Positions 1 through 7,273 of a stretch of DNA of 7,273 bases are shown piece after piece. Numbering within the stretch: position 1 is the first letter of the stretch; each line of letters begins with the position of its first letter. The stretch spans positions 1 to 7,273 of the forward strand of contig JBFWNZ010000188.1 of assembly GCA_050250795.1 (NCBI GenBank), given 5' to 3'. Source of the DNA: JBFWNZ01 sp050250795 (GTDB lineage: Bacteria; Pseudomonadota; Alphaproteobacteria; UBA8366). The position numbers and the translations under genes were made by a program. The notes beneath the pieces were generated by a model, which saw only the letters and a list, made by a program, of their open reading frames with translations, was not told where the DNA came from and searched no databases.

Positions 1-270
1 CGCAATCAGCCATGCAGTGCCGCGACGCGAGCATGGCGCAAGACCCCTCCCGCCCCGAGGGTGGGAGCGGCCGACGGGCCGGATCGCCACGGATGTCCTA
101 AACGCGGGCCAGGACAGACGAGGGCGGTCCGGCCCGCCCCTTATCCAGCCCCATTCTCCGGACAGCGCATTTCTCCAGCACGACATCGTGACCGGCCGCA
201 ACGCGGCAGCGCAGATGCGGTCTCCGCGATTTCTGCGCATAGTGCCCCGGTCGATTCGAGGGGGTCAGGC
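1..270. other. Upstream region without a convincing gene
   Basis: The reading frame of the first membrane protein stays open back to base 1, but the translated stretch is rich in Arg, Pro, Ala and Gly and resembles no domain I know, so I treat it as non-coding. Apart from the hairpin at 47-67 I see no clear sigma70 promoter, although one for the four-gene + strand operon would be expected here or further upstream. Nothing in the opposite strand looks like the end of a recognisable gene. Confidence 0.5.
47..67. repeat. Strong GC hairpin upstream of the first gene
   Basis: CTCCCGCCC and GGGTGGGAG form a nine-pair stem with one G-T wobble, closed by the three-base loop CGA. It lies about 200 bases ahead of the first convincing start codon. 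No run of T follows on either strand, so it does not look like a standard intrinsic terminator. It may be the end of an upstream transcription unit or a leader structure. The structure is seen directly; its role is unknown. Confidence 0.4.
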
Positions 271-1008
271 ATGACGGAGGACGGCCGCAACCGGCAGCGC
301 ATCGGCAGCGCGCGCGCTTGGCGCCGGTTGCTGCCGTTGCTGCTGTTCGGCCTCGCCATCGGGGCCGTCTTCGCCTTCGACCTCGACCGCTTCCTCAGCT
401 TCCAGGCATTGCAGCGCCACCGCACCGCCTTGCAGGACTTCGTGGCCAGCCACGGCATGGCGGCCGCCTTCGCCTACATGCTGGTCTACGCCGCCGCCAC
501 CGCCATGTCGCTGCCGGGCGGCGCCATGCTCACGGTGGCCGGCGGCTTCCTGTTCGGCACGGTCTCTGCGACCGTCTATGCGGCGCTGGGCGCGACAATC
601 GGCGCGATCGCGGTATTCCTGATCGCCCGTTCGGCCCTGGGCGGCGCCATGCGCGCCCGTGCGGGATCGGTCCTGCAGCGGATGGAGGCGGGATTCCAGG
701 CCAGCGCGTTCAGCTATCTGCTGTTCCTGCGGCTGATTCCCTTATTCCCCTTCGTGCTCGTCAACATCGTGCCGGCGCTGCTGGGCGTGCCTTTGCGCAT
801 CTATGTCGTCGCCACCGCCATCGGCATCCTGCCCGGCTGCTTCGTCTATGCAACGCTCGGTACCGGGCTCGGCAGCGTCCTCGACAGCGGCGAGACCTTC
901 TCGCCGGCGGCTGCGCTGACGCCCGAAGTGCTTGCGGCCCTGGCCGGCTTGGCGGTGCTGGCACTGCTGCCGGCTGCCTACAAGGCCATAGCCCGGCGCA
1001 AGCACTGA
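271..1008 (+). CDS. TVP38/TMEM64 family (VTT domain) inner-membrane protein
   Basis: This is a 245-residue polytopic membrane protein of the VTT (SNARE-associated, DedA superfamily) group. A basic N-terminus (residues 1-19) leads into a first membrane helix at about 20-36. The family signature follows: the glycine-rich SLPGGAMLTVAGGFLFG re-entrant segment (80-96), a second glycine/alanine-rich segment (about 99-120), then LLFLRLIPLFPFVLVNIVP (150-168) with the conserved Arg, Pro and Asn, and a last helix at about 219-237. Length is normal for the family. The ATG at 271 is chosen because AGGGGG at 259-264 sits six bases upstream; the frame is open further upstream but that part is low-complexity. 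DedA-superfamily members include undecaprenyl-phosphate translocases (UptA), and eukaryotic VTT proteins scramble lipids. Lipid transport is therefore plausible, but the substrate is unknown. It is followed by a GT2 enzyme and a second VTT protein, probably in one operon. Confidence 0.9.
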   Translation: MTEDGRNRQRIGSARAWRRLLPLLLFGLAIGAVFAFDLDRFLSFQALQRHRTALQDFVASHGMAAAFAYMLVYAAATAMSLPGGAMLTVAGGFLFGTVSATVYAALGATIGAIAVFLIARSALGGAMRARAGSVLQRMEAGFQASAFSYLLFLRLIPLFPFVLVNIVPALLGVPLRIYVVATAIGILPGCFVYATLGTGLGSVLDSGETFSPAAALTPEVLAALAGLAVLALLPAAYKAIARRKH

Positions 1009-1046
1009 ACCGAAGGGCATTTCTCCCTCGCCCCGGCCCGCCGAAT

Positions 1047-1059
1047 GGGCTAAAAGCCC
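1047..1059. repeat. Small hairpin in the gap between the first two genes
   Basis: GGGCT and AGCCC pair perfectly around an AAA loop, within a GC-rich stretch that offers further GGCC/CCGG pairing on either side. There is no T tract after it, so it is more likely an RNA-processing or leader structure, or chance, than a terminator. Confidence 0.3.
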
Positions 1060-1092
1060 GCCGGCCGGTGGAGCAGGCAGAAGGGCAGGGAC

Positions 1093-1878
1093 ATGGCGGT
1101 CCAGACGGCGGAAAGCACGGGGCTTGCCTCTGCGGAACGGGCGGCACCGGCCTTGTCCGTCGTCGTGCCGGTCAAGGACGAGGCCGGCAACATCCTGCCG
1201 CTGATCGCCGAGATCCACGCCGCGCTGGAAGGCCGCCTCGAATTCGAAATCGTCTATGTCGATGACGGCAGCCGCGACGCTACCCCGTCGGAACTGGCCG
1301 AAGCCCTGTCGAGGTATCCCCGGCTCCGCGTTGTGCGCCATCGCGAGGCCTGCGGGCAGAGCACGGCCCTGCGGACCGGCATCAAGGCGGCGCGCGCGGC
1401 CTGGGTGGCGACGCTCGACGGCGACGGCCAGAACGATCCGGCGGACATTCCCATCCTGCTTGGCGCGCGGGACGCCCTGGGCGACGCGCCGCGGGTGATG
1501 GTCGCGGGGCGCCGGATGCGGCGCCAGGACAGCTGGTTCCGCCGGTTCTGCTCGCGCACGGCCAACGGCGTCCGCAACCGGCTGCTCAAGGACGGCGTGT
1601 CGGATACCGGATGCAGCCTGAAGCTGTTCCGCCGCGACCTGTTCCTGGACATGCCCTATTTCCACCACATGCACCGGTTTCTGCCAGCCCTCGCCCTGCG
1701 CGAGGGCGACGGTGTGGTCGAGATTCTCGTGAACCACCGGCCGCGCCGGACCGGCACCTCCAAATACGGCCTCAATAATCGTCTGTGGGCCGGCATCGTC
1801 GATCTGCTGGGCGTCATGTGGCTGCGGATGCGGACCCGGCAGCCGGCGGTCGAAACCGTCAGGGAACCGACGCGGTGA
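1093..1878 (+). CDS. GT2 glycosyltransferase, DPM1/ArnC-like (polyprenyl-phosphate sugar synthase)
   Basis: This is a 261-residue family 2 glycosyltransferase with a GT-A fold. The nucleotide-binding strand VVVPVKDEAGN is at 23-33, VDDGSRD at 56-62, and the metal-binding acidic motif appears as LDGDGQNDP (108-116). Further conserved features are GQSTALRTGIKAAR (88-101), DTGCSLKLFRR (171-181), HRFLPAL (194-200) and GTSKYG..NRLW (221-232). These are typical of dolichol/polyprenyl-phosphate mannosyltransferase-like enzymes, which transfer a sugar from a nucleotide sugar to a lipid phosphate on the cytoplasmic face. The C-terminus has no paired membrane helices of the GtrB/ArnC kind, only an amphipathic-looking stretch (231-245), so it is probably peripheral. 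AAGGG at 1081-1085 is a fair ribosome binding site seven bases before ATG. Its stop overlaps the next start, implying translational coupling with the second VTT protein. Which sugar it uses cannot be told from sequence. Confidence 0.92.
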   Translation: MAVQTAESTGLASAERAAPALSVVVPVKDEAGNILPLIAEIHAALEGRLEFEIVYVDDGSRDATPSELAEALSRYPRLRVVRHREACGQSTALRTGIKAARAAWVATLDGDGQNDPADIPILLGARDALGDAPRVMVAGRRMRRQDSWFRRFCSRTANGVRNRLLKDGVSDTGCSLKLFRRDLFLDMPYFHHMHRFLPALALREGDGVVEILVNHRPRRTGTSKYGLNNRLWAGIVDLLGVMWLRMRTRQPAVETVREPTR

Positions 1879-2591
1879 CGACAGGCCAGGGCCGTATATC
1901 GGCCTTCCGGCCGAAACTGCTGCTGCGCGGACTGATCCTGATCGCGACCCTGATCGCGGTGGGGCTGCTGATCGAGAAGCTCGGCCTCAAAAGCATGCTG
2001 GAAACGCACTGGATCGACAGCGAGGTCCGCGGCCGCGGCCTCATCGGCGAGGCATTGTTCGTCGGAGTCGGCCTCGCCTTTACCGCCATCGGCCTGCCGC
2101 GCCAGATCGTGTCCTTCCTCGGCGGCTATGCCTTCGGCTTCCTGATCGGCACCGGACTGGCCGTGATGGCGACCTTGGGCGGCGCGATTCTGTCCTTCTA
2201 CTACGCCCGCTTCATGGGCCGGTCGCTGCTGCGGCCCCGCTTCCCCGAGCGCCTGCGCCGGCTCGACGCGTTTCTCAGCGAGAACACGGCGACCGTGGCC
2301 GTTCTGCTGCGCCTTGCACCCTTCACGAACAACCTCGCCACCAACCTTGCCGCCGGCCTGTCGCGGGCGAGGCCGCTGCCCTTCTTCGCAGGCTCGCTGG
2401 CCGGCTATCTGCCGCAGACGCTGATCTTCGCGCTGCTGGGCTCGGGTTTCGACGTCCAGCCGCAGCTGCGCATGGGCCTGTCGGTGCTGCTGTTCGTCGC
2501 CTCCTCGGCGCTCGGCGTCTGGCTGTGGCGGCGCTACCGGCGCAGCCGCGGCCTGTCCGAGGACGAAACCGTCGGCGGCGAGTCCGGATAG
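1875..2591 (+). CDS. Second TVP38/TMEM64 family (VTT domain) membrane protein
   Basis: This is a 238-residue polytopic membrane protein. Helices lie at about 16-34 and 56-72. The VTT re-entrant signature GLPRQIVSFLGGYAFG is at 73-88, followed by a Gly/Ala-rich helix (about 91-108), the conserved LLRLAPFTNNLATNLAAGLS block (144-163), a helix at about 180-191 and a last helix at about 200-218, with a basic then acidic tail. Start choice: GTG at 1875 gives a GTGA overlap with the stop of the glycosyltransferase, and AGGGA lies a little upstream (1860-1864). The ATG at 1785 would add an Arg-rich, non-family extension overlapping the GT2 gene by 94 bases. It differs clearly from the first VTT protein (for example TNN in place of FVLVN), so the two are paralogues with perhaps different partners or substrates rather than a recent duplication. 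Likely role: moving or recycling a lipid carrier for the flanking glycosyltransferases (inference). Confidence 0.88.
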   Translation: MTTGQGRISAFRPKLLLRGLILIATLIAVGLLIEKLGLKSMLETHWIDSEVRGRGLIGEALFVGVGLAFTAIGLPRQIVSFLGGYAFGFLIGTGLAVMATLGGAILSFYYARFMGRSLLRPRFPERLRRLDAFLSENTATVAVLLRLAPFTNNLATNLAAGLSRARPLPFFAGSLAGYLPQTLIFALLGSGFDVQPQLRMGLSVLLFVASSALGVWLWRRYRRSRGLSEDETVGGESG

Positions 2592-2668
2592 CCGCTGCGG
2601 CAATCCTCGGGGTTGACCGTAGCGCCCTGCGTCGCCAAGGATCGCAAGCCGCAATTCACCGCAATCCG

Positions 2669-4243
2669 ATGGGAACGCCGCCGATGCCGTCGACCGCACG
2701 GGCCGCGCTGGACCGGGCCGGCAACGTCGCGTTGCGGTTCCTGACATCGCCCGGCGGCTTCTACGCCTTCCTGGGGCTCGCTCTTCTCGTACAGCTGACG
2801 CTGCGGGCCAGCCTGTTCGCCGGCACGGGCGGCGACGACGCGGAACAGCTGATCTTCTCGCAATCCTGGGAATGGGGTTACGGCTTCGGCAACCCGCCGC
2901 TCTACACTTGGCTGATGATCCCGGTGCAGGCGGCGATCGGACCGACCGTCCTGTCCGTCACCCTGGTCAAATTCGCCTGTCTCGCCGCCACCTATCTCGG
3001 CCTGTACCGGGCCGGCCTGCTGTCCCTGCTGACGCCGCCCCTGGCGCGGCTGGCGGCGCTCGGCGCCTTTCTCATCTACTATATCGCCTGGGATTCGGTG
3101 CTGGGCTACAGCCACTCGATCCTGCTGATGGCGCTCTGCGTCGCGACCTATGTCGTCATCCTCGAATTGCGGCGGGACGGTTCCCTGTTCCTGTACGCCG
3201 CGCTGGGTTTGCTGCTCGGGTGCGGCCTGCTGGCGAAGTACGGCTATGGGCTCTATGCGCTGGCGCTCGCGCTGGCATCGCTTCCCGACCGCGACCTGCG
3301 CGCACGCCTGTTCTCGCCGCGCATGCTGCTGTCGCTGCTTCTGGCGGTGCTGGTGTTCCTGCCGCATGGGCTCTGGATACTGGACCATCTGCGCGGCATC
3401 GAATCGGTCGCCATCGACCGTTTCGCCGCGGATGGCGCAACCAATCCGCTGGCCGTCGCCTGGGCGGGAACCGCATCGGCACTCGGCGCAGCCATCAGTT
3501 TCTCGATGCCGCTTGCTGCGATCCTGATCCTGCTGTTCCCGCGCGCCTTCCTGCGCCTCGGGCCGCGCGGCGCCGAATCGGCGGCCTGCCGCCGGCTGCT
3601 GACCCGGTTCTTCCTCTGGCTGATGGCCATCGTCATCCTCAGCACCGTGCTGAGCGGGGCGGAGAATGTGCGAACCCACTACATGTTCGTGCTCACCCTG
3701 CTGCCGGTCTATTGCTTCCTGCGCATTCAGGCGGCGGACGAACCCGCATCTTGGCCTTTCTCCACCTATGCCGCGACCGTCATGGGCGCGGTGGCGCTGG
3801 TCACGCTGGGCATCGTGGCGAAATACCCCTTCGATCCGCACTGGTTCCAGAAACCCTATTTCAGCATTCCATACGGCCGGCTGGCCGATGCCGTGCGCGA
3901 GGCCGGGTTCCGGACCGGGACGATCTACGGGCAGTGGTATCCCTATGCGCTTGCCGGCAATCTGCGGCCGTATTTCCCGGACTCCCGGCTGATCGACCTG
4001 AAGCACCTGAATTACGAGCCGCCGCCGCGCACCGCGCCAGGCCAGTGCCTGTTCGTCTGGAATCCGCGGCCCGACGGGTCGATGGATGTCGGGATGACCT
4101 CGTTCGTCCAGGCGATCGGCGGATTGCCGGAAGAGGACCTGCCGACGATCCATCGCATCGATCTGCCGCTCGCAGCAGCACCGGACAAGCCGGTCGCCTT
4201 CGCCTATGTGCTGTATCCGCACGGGCTGGGCGACTGTCACTGA
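2669..4243 (+). CDS. GT39/ArnT-like (PMT_2) integral membrane glycosyltransferase
   Basis: This is a protein of about 524 residues with around ten or more hydrophobic helices (for example 32-48, 83-110, 121-140, 148-165, 172-190, 216-234, 263-291, 312-328, 337-351 and 366-384) and a soluble C-terminal part from about 387 to the end. After the first helix it carries GTGGDDAEQL (52-61). That DDAE acidic motif in the first periplasmic loop is the hallmark of GT-C enzymes of the PMT/ArnT/GT39 type, where an Asp is catalytic. NPPLYTWL (75-82) and LLAKYGYGLYAL (187-198) are also typical. Such enzymes take a sugar from a polyprenyl-phosphate donor and attach it to lipid A, a glycan or a protein outside the cytoplasmic membrane. 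The start is uncertain: ATG at 2669 or ATG at 2684 (519 residues) both precede the first helix, and neither has a strong ribosome site. The gap to the previous gene is 77 bases. The donor is probably made by the GT2 enzyme two genes upstream. Confidence 0.88.
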   Translation: MGTPPMPSTARAALDRAGNVALRFLTSPGGFYAFLGLALLVQLTLRASLFAGTGGDDAEQLIFSQSWEWGYGFGNPPLYTWLMIPVQAAIGPTVLSVTLVKFACLAATYLGLYRAGLLSLLTPPLARLAALGAFLIYYIAWDSVLGYSHSILLMALCVATYVVILELRRDGSLFLYAALGLLLGCGLLAKYGYGLYALALALASLPDRDLRARLFSPRMLLSLLLAVLVFLPHGLWILDHLRGIESVAIDRFAADGATNPLAVAWAGTASALGAAISFSMPLAAILILLFPRAFLRLGPRGAESAACRRLLTRFFLWLMAIVILSTVLSGAENVRTHYMFVLTLLPVYCFLRIQAADEPASWPFSTYAATVMGAVALVTLGIVAKYPFDPHWFQKPYFSIPYGRLADAVREAGFRTGTIYGQWYPYALAGNLRPYFPDSRLIDLKHLNYEPPPRTAPGQCLFVWNPRPDGSMDVGMTSFVQAIGGLPEEDLPTIHRIDLPLAAAPDKPVAFAYVLYPHGLGDCH

Positions 4244-4253
4244 CGCGGCGGCA

Positions 4254-5135
4254 TCACCCGGCGAAGAAGGGTTCGGGCAGGCCCCGCGCGCCCGTTCCGT
4301 GAACGGCGAACAGGCCCCCGGCCGCCGGCTGGGCGGCCAGCGCCTCGGGCTTCAGGAACTTCGCGCCCGCGGTCACATACAGCACGTCCAGCGCCGGCCC
4401 GCCGAACACGCACATCGTCGGATGGCGGACGGGCACCGGGATGCGGCGCATCAGCCGGCCCTGGGGATCGTACTGCGCCACCTCGCCGGCGAAGATGTGG
4501 GCCGTCCAGTAGCAACCATCGGCATCGACGGTCGCGCCGTCGGTCATATAGCTTTCGCCGGCCGTGGACAGGAAGACGCGGCGGTTGGCGATGCCCCCGC
4601 TGTCGATGTCGAAATCGTAGGCCCAGACCACTTTGGCGACGGAATCGGCATAGTACATGACCCGGTCGTCCGGGCTGAATCCGATCCCGTTGGAAATCTG
4701 CACCCCTTCGGCCATCGGCGTGCAGTCCAGCGCGGGCGTCAGCCGGTAGAGACGGCCCGAGCGCCCGTCGGGGGTATAGGTCAGGCTGCCGCACCAGTAG
4801 CGTCCGCGGCGGTCGCACTTGCCGTCGTTCAGACGGTTGTTCGGCAGATGCGCTTCGGGGTTCACGATCTGCTCCAACGCTCCGGTCGCAAGATCCAGGA
4901 AATGGAACCCGGATTTCAGCGCGACGATCAGGCCGCCCTTCCGGCGCAGGCCGATGGAGCCGACATCGCTGTCCATCGGCCATTCGGCCTGTGCCCCCGT
5001 CGCCGGGTCGAGCCGCAGCACCCGCCGGTTGTCGCCCTGGGCATCGACCCAATAGAGCGCCTTCTCCTGCGGATGCCAGACCGGGCTTTCCCCCAGCCAG
5101 TTGCGGCACTCCAGCACGGTCTCGACATCGGGCAT
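4254..5135 (-). CDS. SMP-30/gluconolactonase/LRE family sugar lactonase
   Basis: This is a 293-residue six-bladed beta-propeller enzyme with no signal peptide, so cytoplasmic. The metal ligands of the family are in place: E16 in LGESPVW, N149 in ISNGIGFSPDD and D199 in MTDGATVDADG. The substrate-contacting R101 and N103 lie in NNRLNDGKCDRRGRYWCGS (99-117), at the same spacing as in vertebrate SMP-30. The family hydrolyses sugar lactones to aldonic acids with a divalent cation. The sugar-acid dehydratase directly upstream suggests a pentono- or hexonolactone such as L-arabino- or D-xylonolactone; the exact sugar is inferred, not seen. ATG at 5133-5135 is one base beyond the dehydratase stop, with GAGGAG at 5143-5148 seven bases upstream and inside the end of that gene, so translation is probably coupled. 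Its stop lies 10 bases from the convergent glycosyltransferase stop. Confidence 0.92.
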   Translation of the reverse strand: MPDVETVLECRNWLGESPVWHPQEKALYWVDAQGDNRRVLRLDPATGAQAEWPMDSDVGSIGLRRKGGLIVALKSGFHFLDLATGALEQIVNPEAHLPNNRLNDGKCDRRGRYWCGSLTYTPDGRSGRLYRLTPALDCTPMAEGVQISNGIGFSPDDRVMYYADSVAKVVWAYDFDIDSGGIANRRVFLSTAGESYMTDGATVDADGCYWTAHIFAGEVAQYDPQGRLMRRIPVPVRHPTMCVFGGPALDVLYVTAGAKFLKPEALAAQPAAGGLFAVHGTGARGLPEPFFAG

Positions 5136-5136
5136 G

Positions 5137-6855
<1,719 letters not shown>

Positions 6856-6860
6856 TCCGA

Positions 6861-6867
6861 CCCCTCT
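6861..6867 (-). promoter_or_regulatory. Ribosome binding site of the dehydratase
   Basis: AGAGGGG on the - strand, five bases before the ATG at 6855. It supports this start over the in-frame ATG at 6906. It lies only four bases downstream of the 20-bp palindrome, so folding of that palindrome could affect access to it. Confidence 0.65.
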
Positions 6868-6871
6868 GCGG

Positions 6872-6891
6872 CCCCGAGTCGCGACTCGGGG
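6872..6891. repeat. Perfect 20-bp palindrome in the dehydratase leader
   Basis: CCCCGAGTCG is followed directly by its exact reverse complement CGACTCGGGG. As RNA it would form an eight-pair stem with a four-base loop just ahead of the dehydratase ribosome site; as DNA it is a fully symmetric protein-binding site. Possible roles are an operator, a translation-control hairpin or a member of a dispersed intergenic palindrome family. No T run follows, so it is not a usual terminator. Confidence 0.75.
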
Positions 6892-6945
6892 ACAAACATC
6901 GAACAAAACAGGATCGACGGTCTTTCGGCCGGAATTCCTGCAACG

Positions 6946-6973
6946 CGTATAACTAGATGCCTCATTTCCTTAA
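6946..6973 (-). promoter_or_regulatory. Weak candidate sigma70 promoter for the dehydratase-lactonase operon
   Basis: On the - strand a -10-like TATACG (6946-6951) is preceded by a -35-like TTAAGG (6968-6973) with a 16-base spacer, in the most AT-rich patch of the window. The match to consensus is only partial. It would start RNA near 6938 and give a leader of about 80 bases containing the 20-bp palindrome. The -35 part overlaps the inverted repeat at 6970-6984. Confidence 0.25.
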
Positions 6974-6984
6974 CGTGGCGTTAA
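6970..6984. promoter_or_regulatory. Operator-like inverted repeat TTAACG-TGG-CGTTAA
   Basis: Six-base arms TTAACG and CGTTAA are perfect reverse complements around the spacer TGG. The site is AT-rich in a GC-rich genome, lies 115-129 bases upstream of the dehydratase start and overlaps the candidate -35. This is the form expected of a dimeric repressor site for a sugar-acid operon. No regulator gene is in the window, so the protein that binds it is unknown. Confidence 0.45.
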
Positions 6985-6995
6985 CGGGATAAGGC

Positions 6996-7004
6996 TGTGG
7001 ATAA
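6996..7004 (-). promoter_or_regulatory. Perfect consensus DnaA box
   Basis: The - strand reads TTATCCACA, the high-affinity DnaA nonamer. A second TTATCC lies 12 bases further along the same strand (6987-6992), but its last three bases (CGT) do not match the box. A single box can regulate a gene or titrate DnaA; it does not make an origin. It could also be coincidental. Confidence 0.45.
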
Positions 7005-7163
7005 TTCTGCTGAAAACTGCCGCGGACCGCCACACTTCGACCCCGCATCCCATACCGAAGGTTGTATTTTCCCATCGCTTTCCGCCAGCCGCAGCCGCAC
7101 ATCCGGCGGCGCGGCAGGCAGACACGGTAACGAGAGCCGATGTTCCTGTTATGTCCGACCCTT

Positions 7164-7273
7164 CTAACGGTTCATCCGGTTGTCCACGAGGTCCGTCACC
7201 ACGCCCGGATCGGCCAGCGTCGAGGTGTCGCCGAGATTGCTGTAATCGTTCTCGGCGATCTTGCGCAGGATGC
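7164..7273 (-). CDS. acs: Acetyl-CoA synthetase, C-terminal end (partial)
   Basis: The last 35 residues and TAG stop of a protein running off the right edge. The - strand reads ILRKIAENDYSNLGDTST and then LADPGVVTDLVDNRMNR, the very conserved C-terminus of AMP-forming acetyl-CoA synthetase (acetate + ATP + CoA to acetyl-CoA). The regulatory acetylated lysine of the SGKIMRR motif would lie a few residues outside the window. The rest of the enzyme and its promoter are not visible. It points the same way as the dehydratase but is separated from it by 308 bases, so it is probably a separate transcription unit. Confidence 0.9.
   Translation of the reverse strand, partial: ILRKIAENDYSNLGDTSTLADPGVVTDLVDNRMNR

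Larger units (their letters stand above)
6856..7163. other. 308-base intergenic region between acs and the dehydratase
   Basis: This stretch holds the dehydratase ribosome site, the 20-bp palindrome, the operator-like repeat, the candidate promoter and the DnaA box described separately. Its middle (about 6945-7020) is distinctly AT-richer than the genes. The part nearer acs (7021-7163) has GC-rich pairing, for example GCCGC/GCGGC around 7090-7115, but no hairpin followed by a T run, so I cannot name a terminator for acs. I see no small gene or RNA gene that I could support. Confidence 0.6.

Noticed and set aside
61..270. N-terminal extension of the first VTT protein in an open frame
   Set aside because: The extension is Arg/Pro/Ala/Gly-rich with no family resemblance, and a good ribosome site precedes the ATG at 271.
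742..1737. Long - strand frame opposite the first VTT and GT2 genes
   Set aside because: It spans two clear + strand genes and the gap between them, with a composition typical of shadow frames.
1785..1874. Earlier ATG start for the second VTT protein
   Set aside because: It overlaps the GT2 gene by 94 bases and adds an Arg-rich tail unlike the family; the GTG at 1875 fits a stop/start overlap.
2525..2668. Earlier ATG start for the GT39 gene, overlapping the second VTT gene
   Set aside because: The added 48 residues are strongly basic, overlap the upstream coding region and lack family features.
2534..4240. Long open frame on the - strand opposite the GT39 gene
   Set aside because: The translation is rich in Gln, Arg and Gly with no domain, typical of antisense frames in GC-rich DNA; the + strand protein is an obvious membrane glycosyltransferase.
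6856..6906. ATG at 6906 as the dehydratase start
   Set aside because: The added 17 residues would be translated across the 20-bp palindrome and are not family-like; the ribosome site favours 6855.
6945..7020. Replication origin
   Set aside because: Only one perfect DnaA box is present, with no cluster of boxes and no neighbouring dnaA, hemE, parA or similar gene.

Overview
The window is GC-rich (about two thirds G+C by eye) and densely packed, with dinucleotide and codon use that looks uniform throughout. Gene content and protein style suggest an alphaproteobacterium, possibly Rhodospirillales-like: an IlvD/Edd sugar-acid dehydratase next to an SMP-30 lactonase, an ArnT-like glycosyltransferase cluster, and a classic Acs C-terminus. 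That placement is inference; no rRNA or tRNA is present to confirm it. I see no insertion sequence, CRISPR array, phage gene or tRNA.

Left half (271-4243, + strand): four co-directional genes form one probable operon. They encode a VTT-domain (TVP38/TMEM64, DedA superfamily) membrane protein, a DPM1/ArnC-like family 2 glycosyltransferase, a second VTT protein that starts on GTG inside the stop of the glycosyltransferase, and a large GT39/ArnT-like membrane glycosyltransferase. Read together, they look like a lipid-linked sugar cassette. The GT2 would load a sugar onto a polyprenyl phosphate on the cytoplasmic face. The GT39 enzyme would move it onto an acceptor on the periplasmic face. The two VTT proteins could move the lipid carrier across the membrane. 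The individual families are clear; the joint function is a hypothesis.

Right half (4254-6855, - strand): two genes form a translationally coupled sugar-acid catabolic unit, an IlvD/Edd dehydratase of the L-arabinonate/D-xylonate type followed one base later by an SMP-30/gluconolactonase-type lactonase. They would carry out the lactone to acid and acid to 2-keto-3-deoxy acid steps of oxidative pentose or hexose breakdown. The sugar dehydrogenase and the later enzymes are not in the window. The last gene of the left operon and the lactonase converge with only 10 bases between their stops.

The 308-base intergenic stretch 6856-7163 is the most structured non-coding DNA here. It holds a perfect 20-bp palindrome just ahead of the dehydratase ribosome binding site, a 15-bp operator-like inverted repeat in an AT-rich patch, and a perfect consensus DnaA box. 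The window ends inside the 3' end of acs (acetyl-CoA synthetase), also on the - strand.
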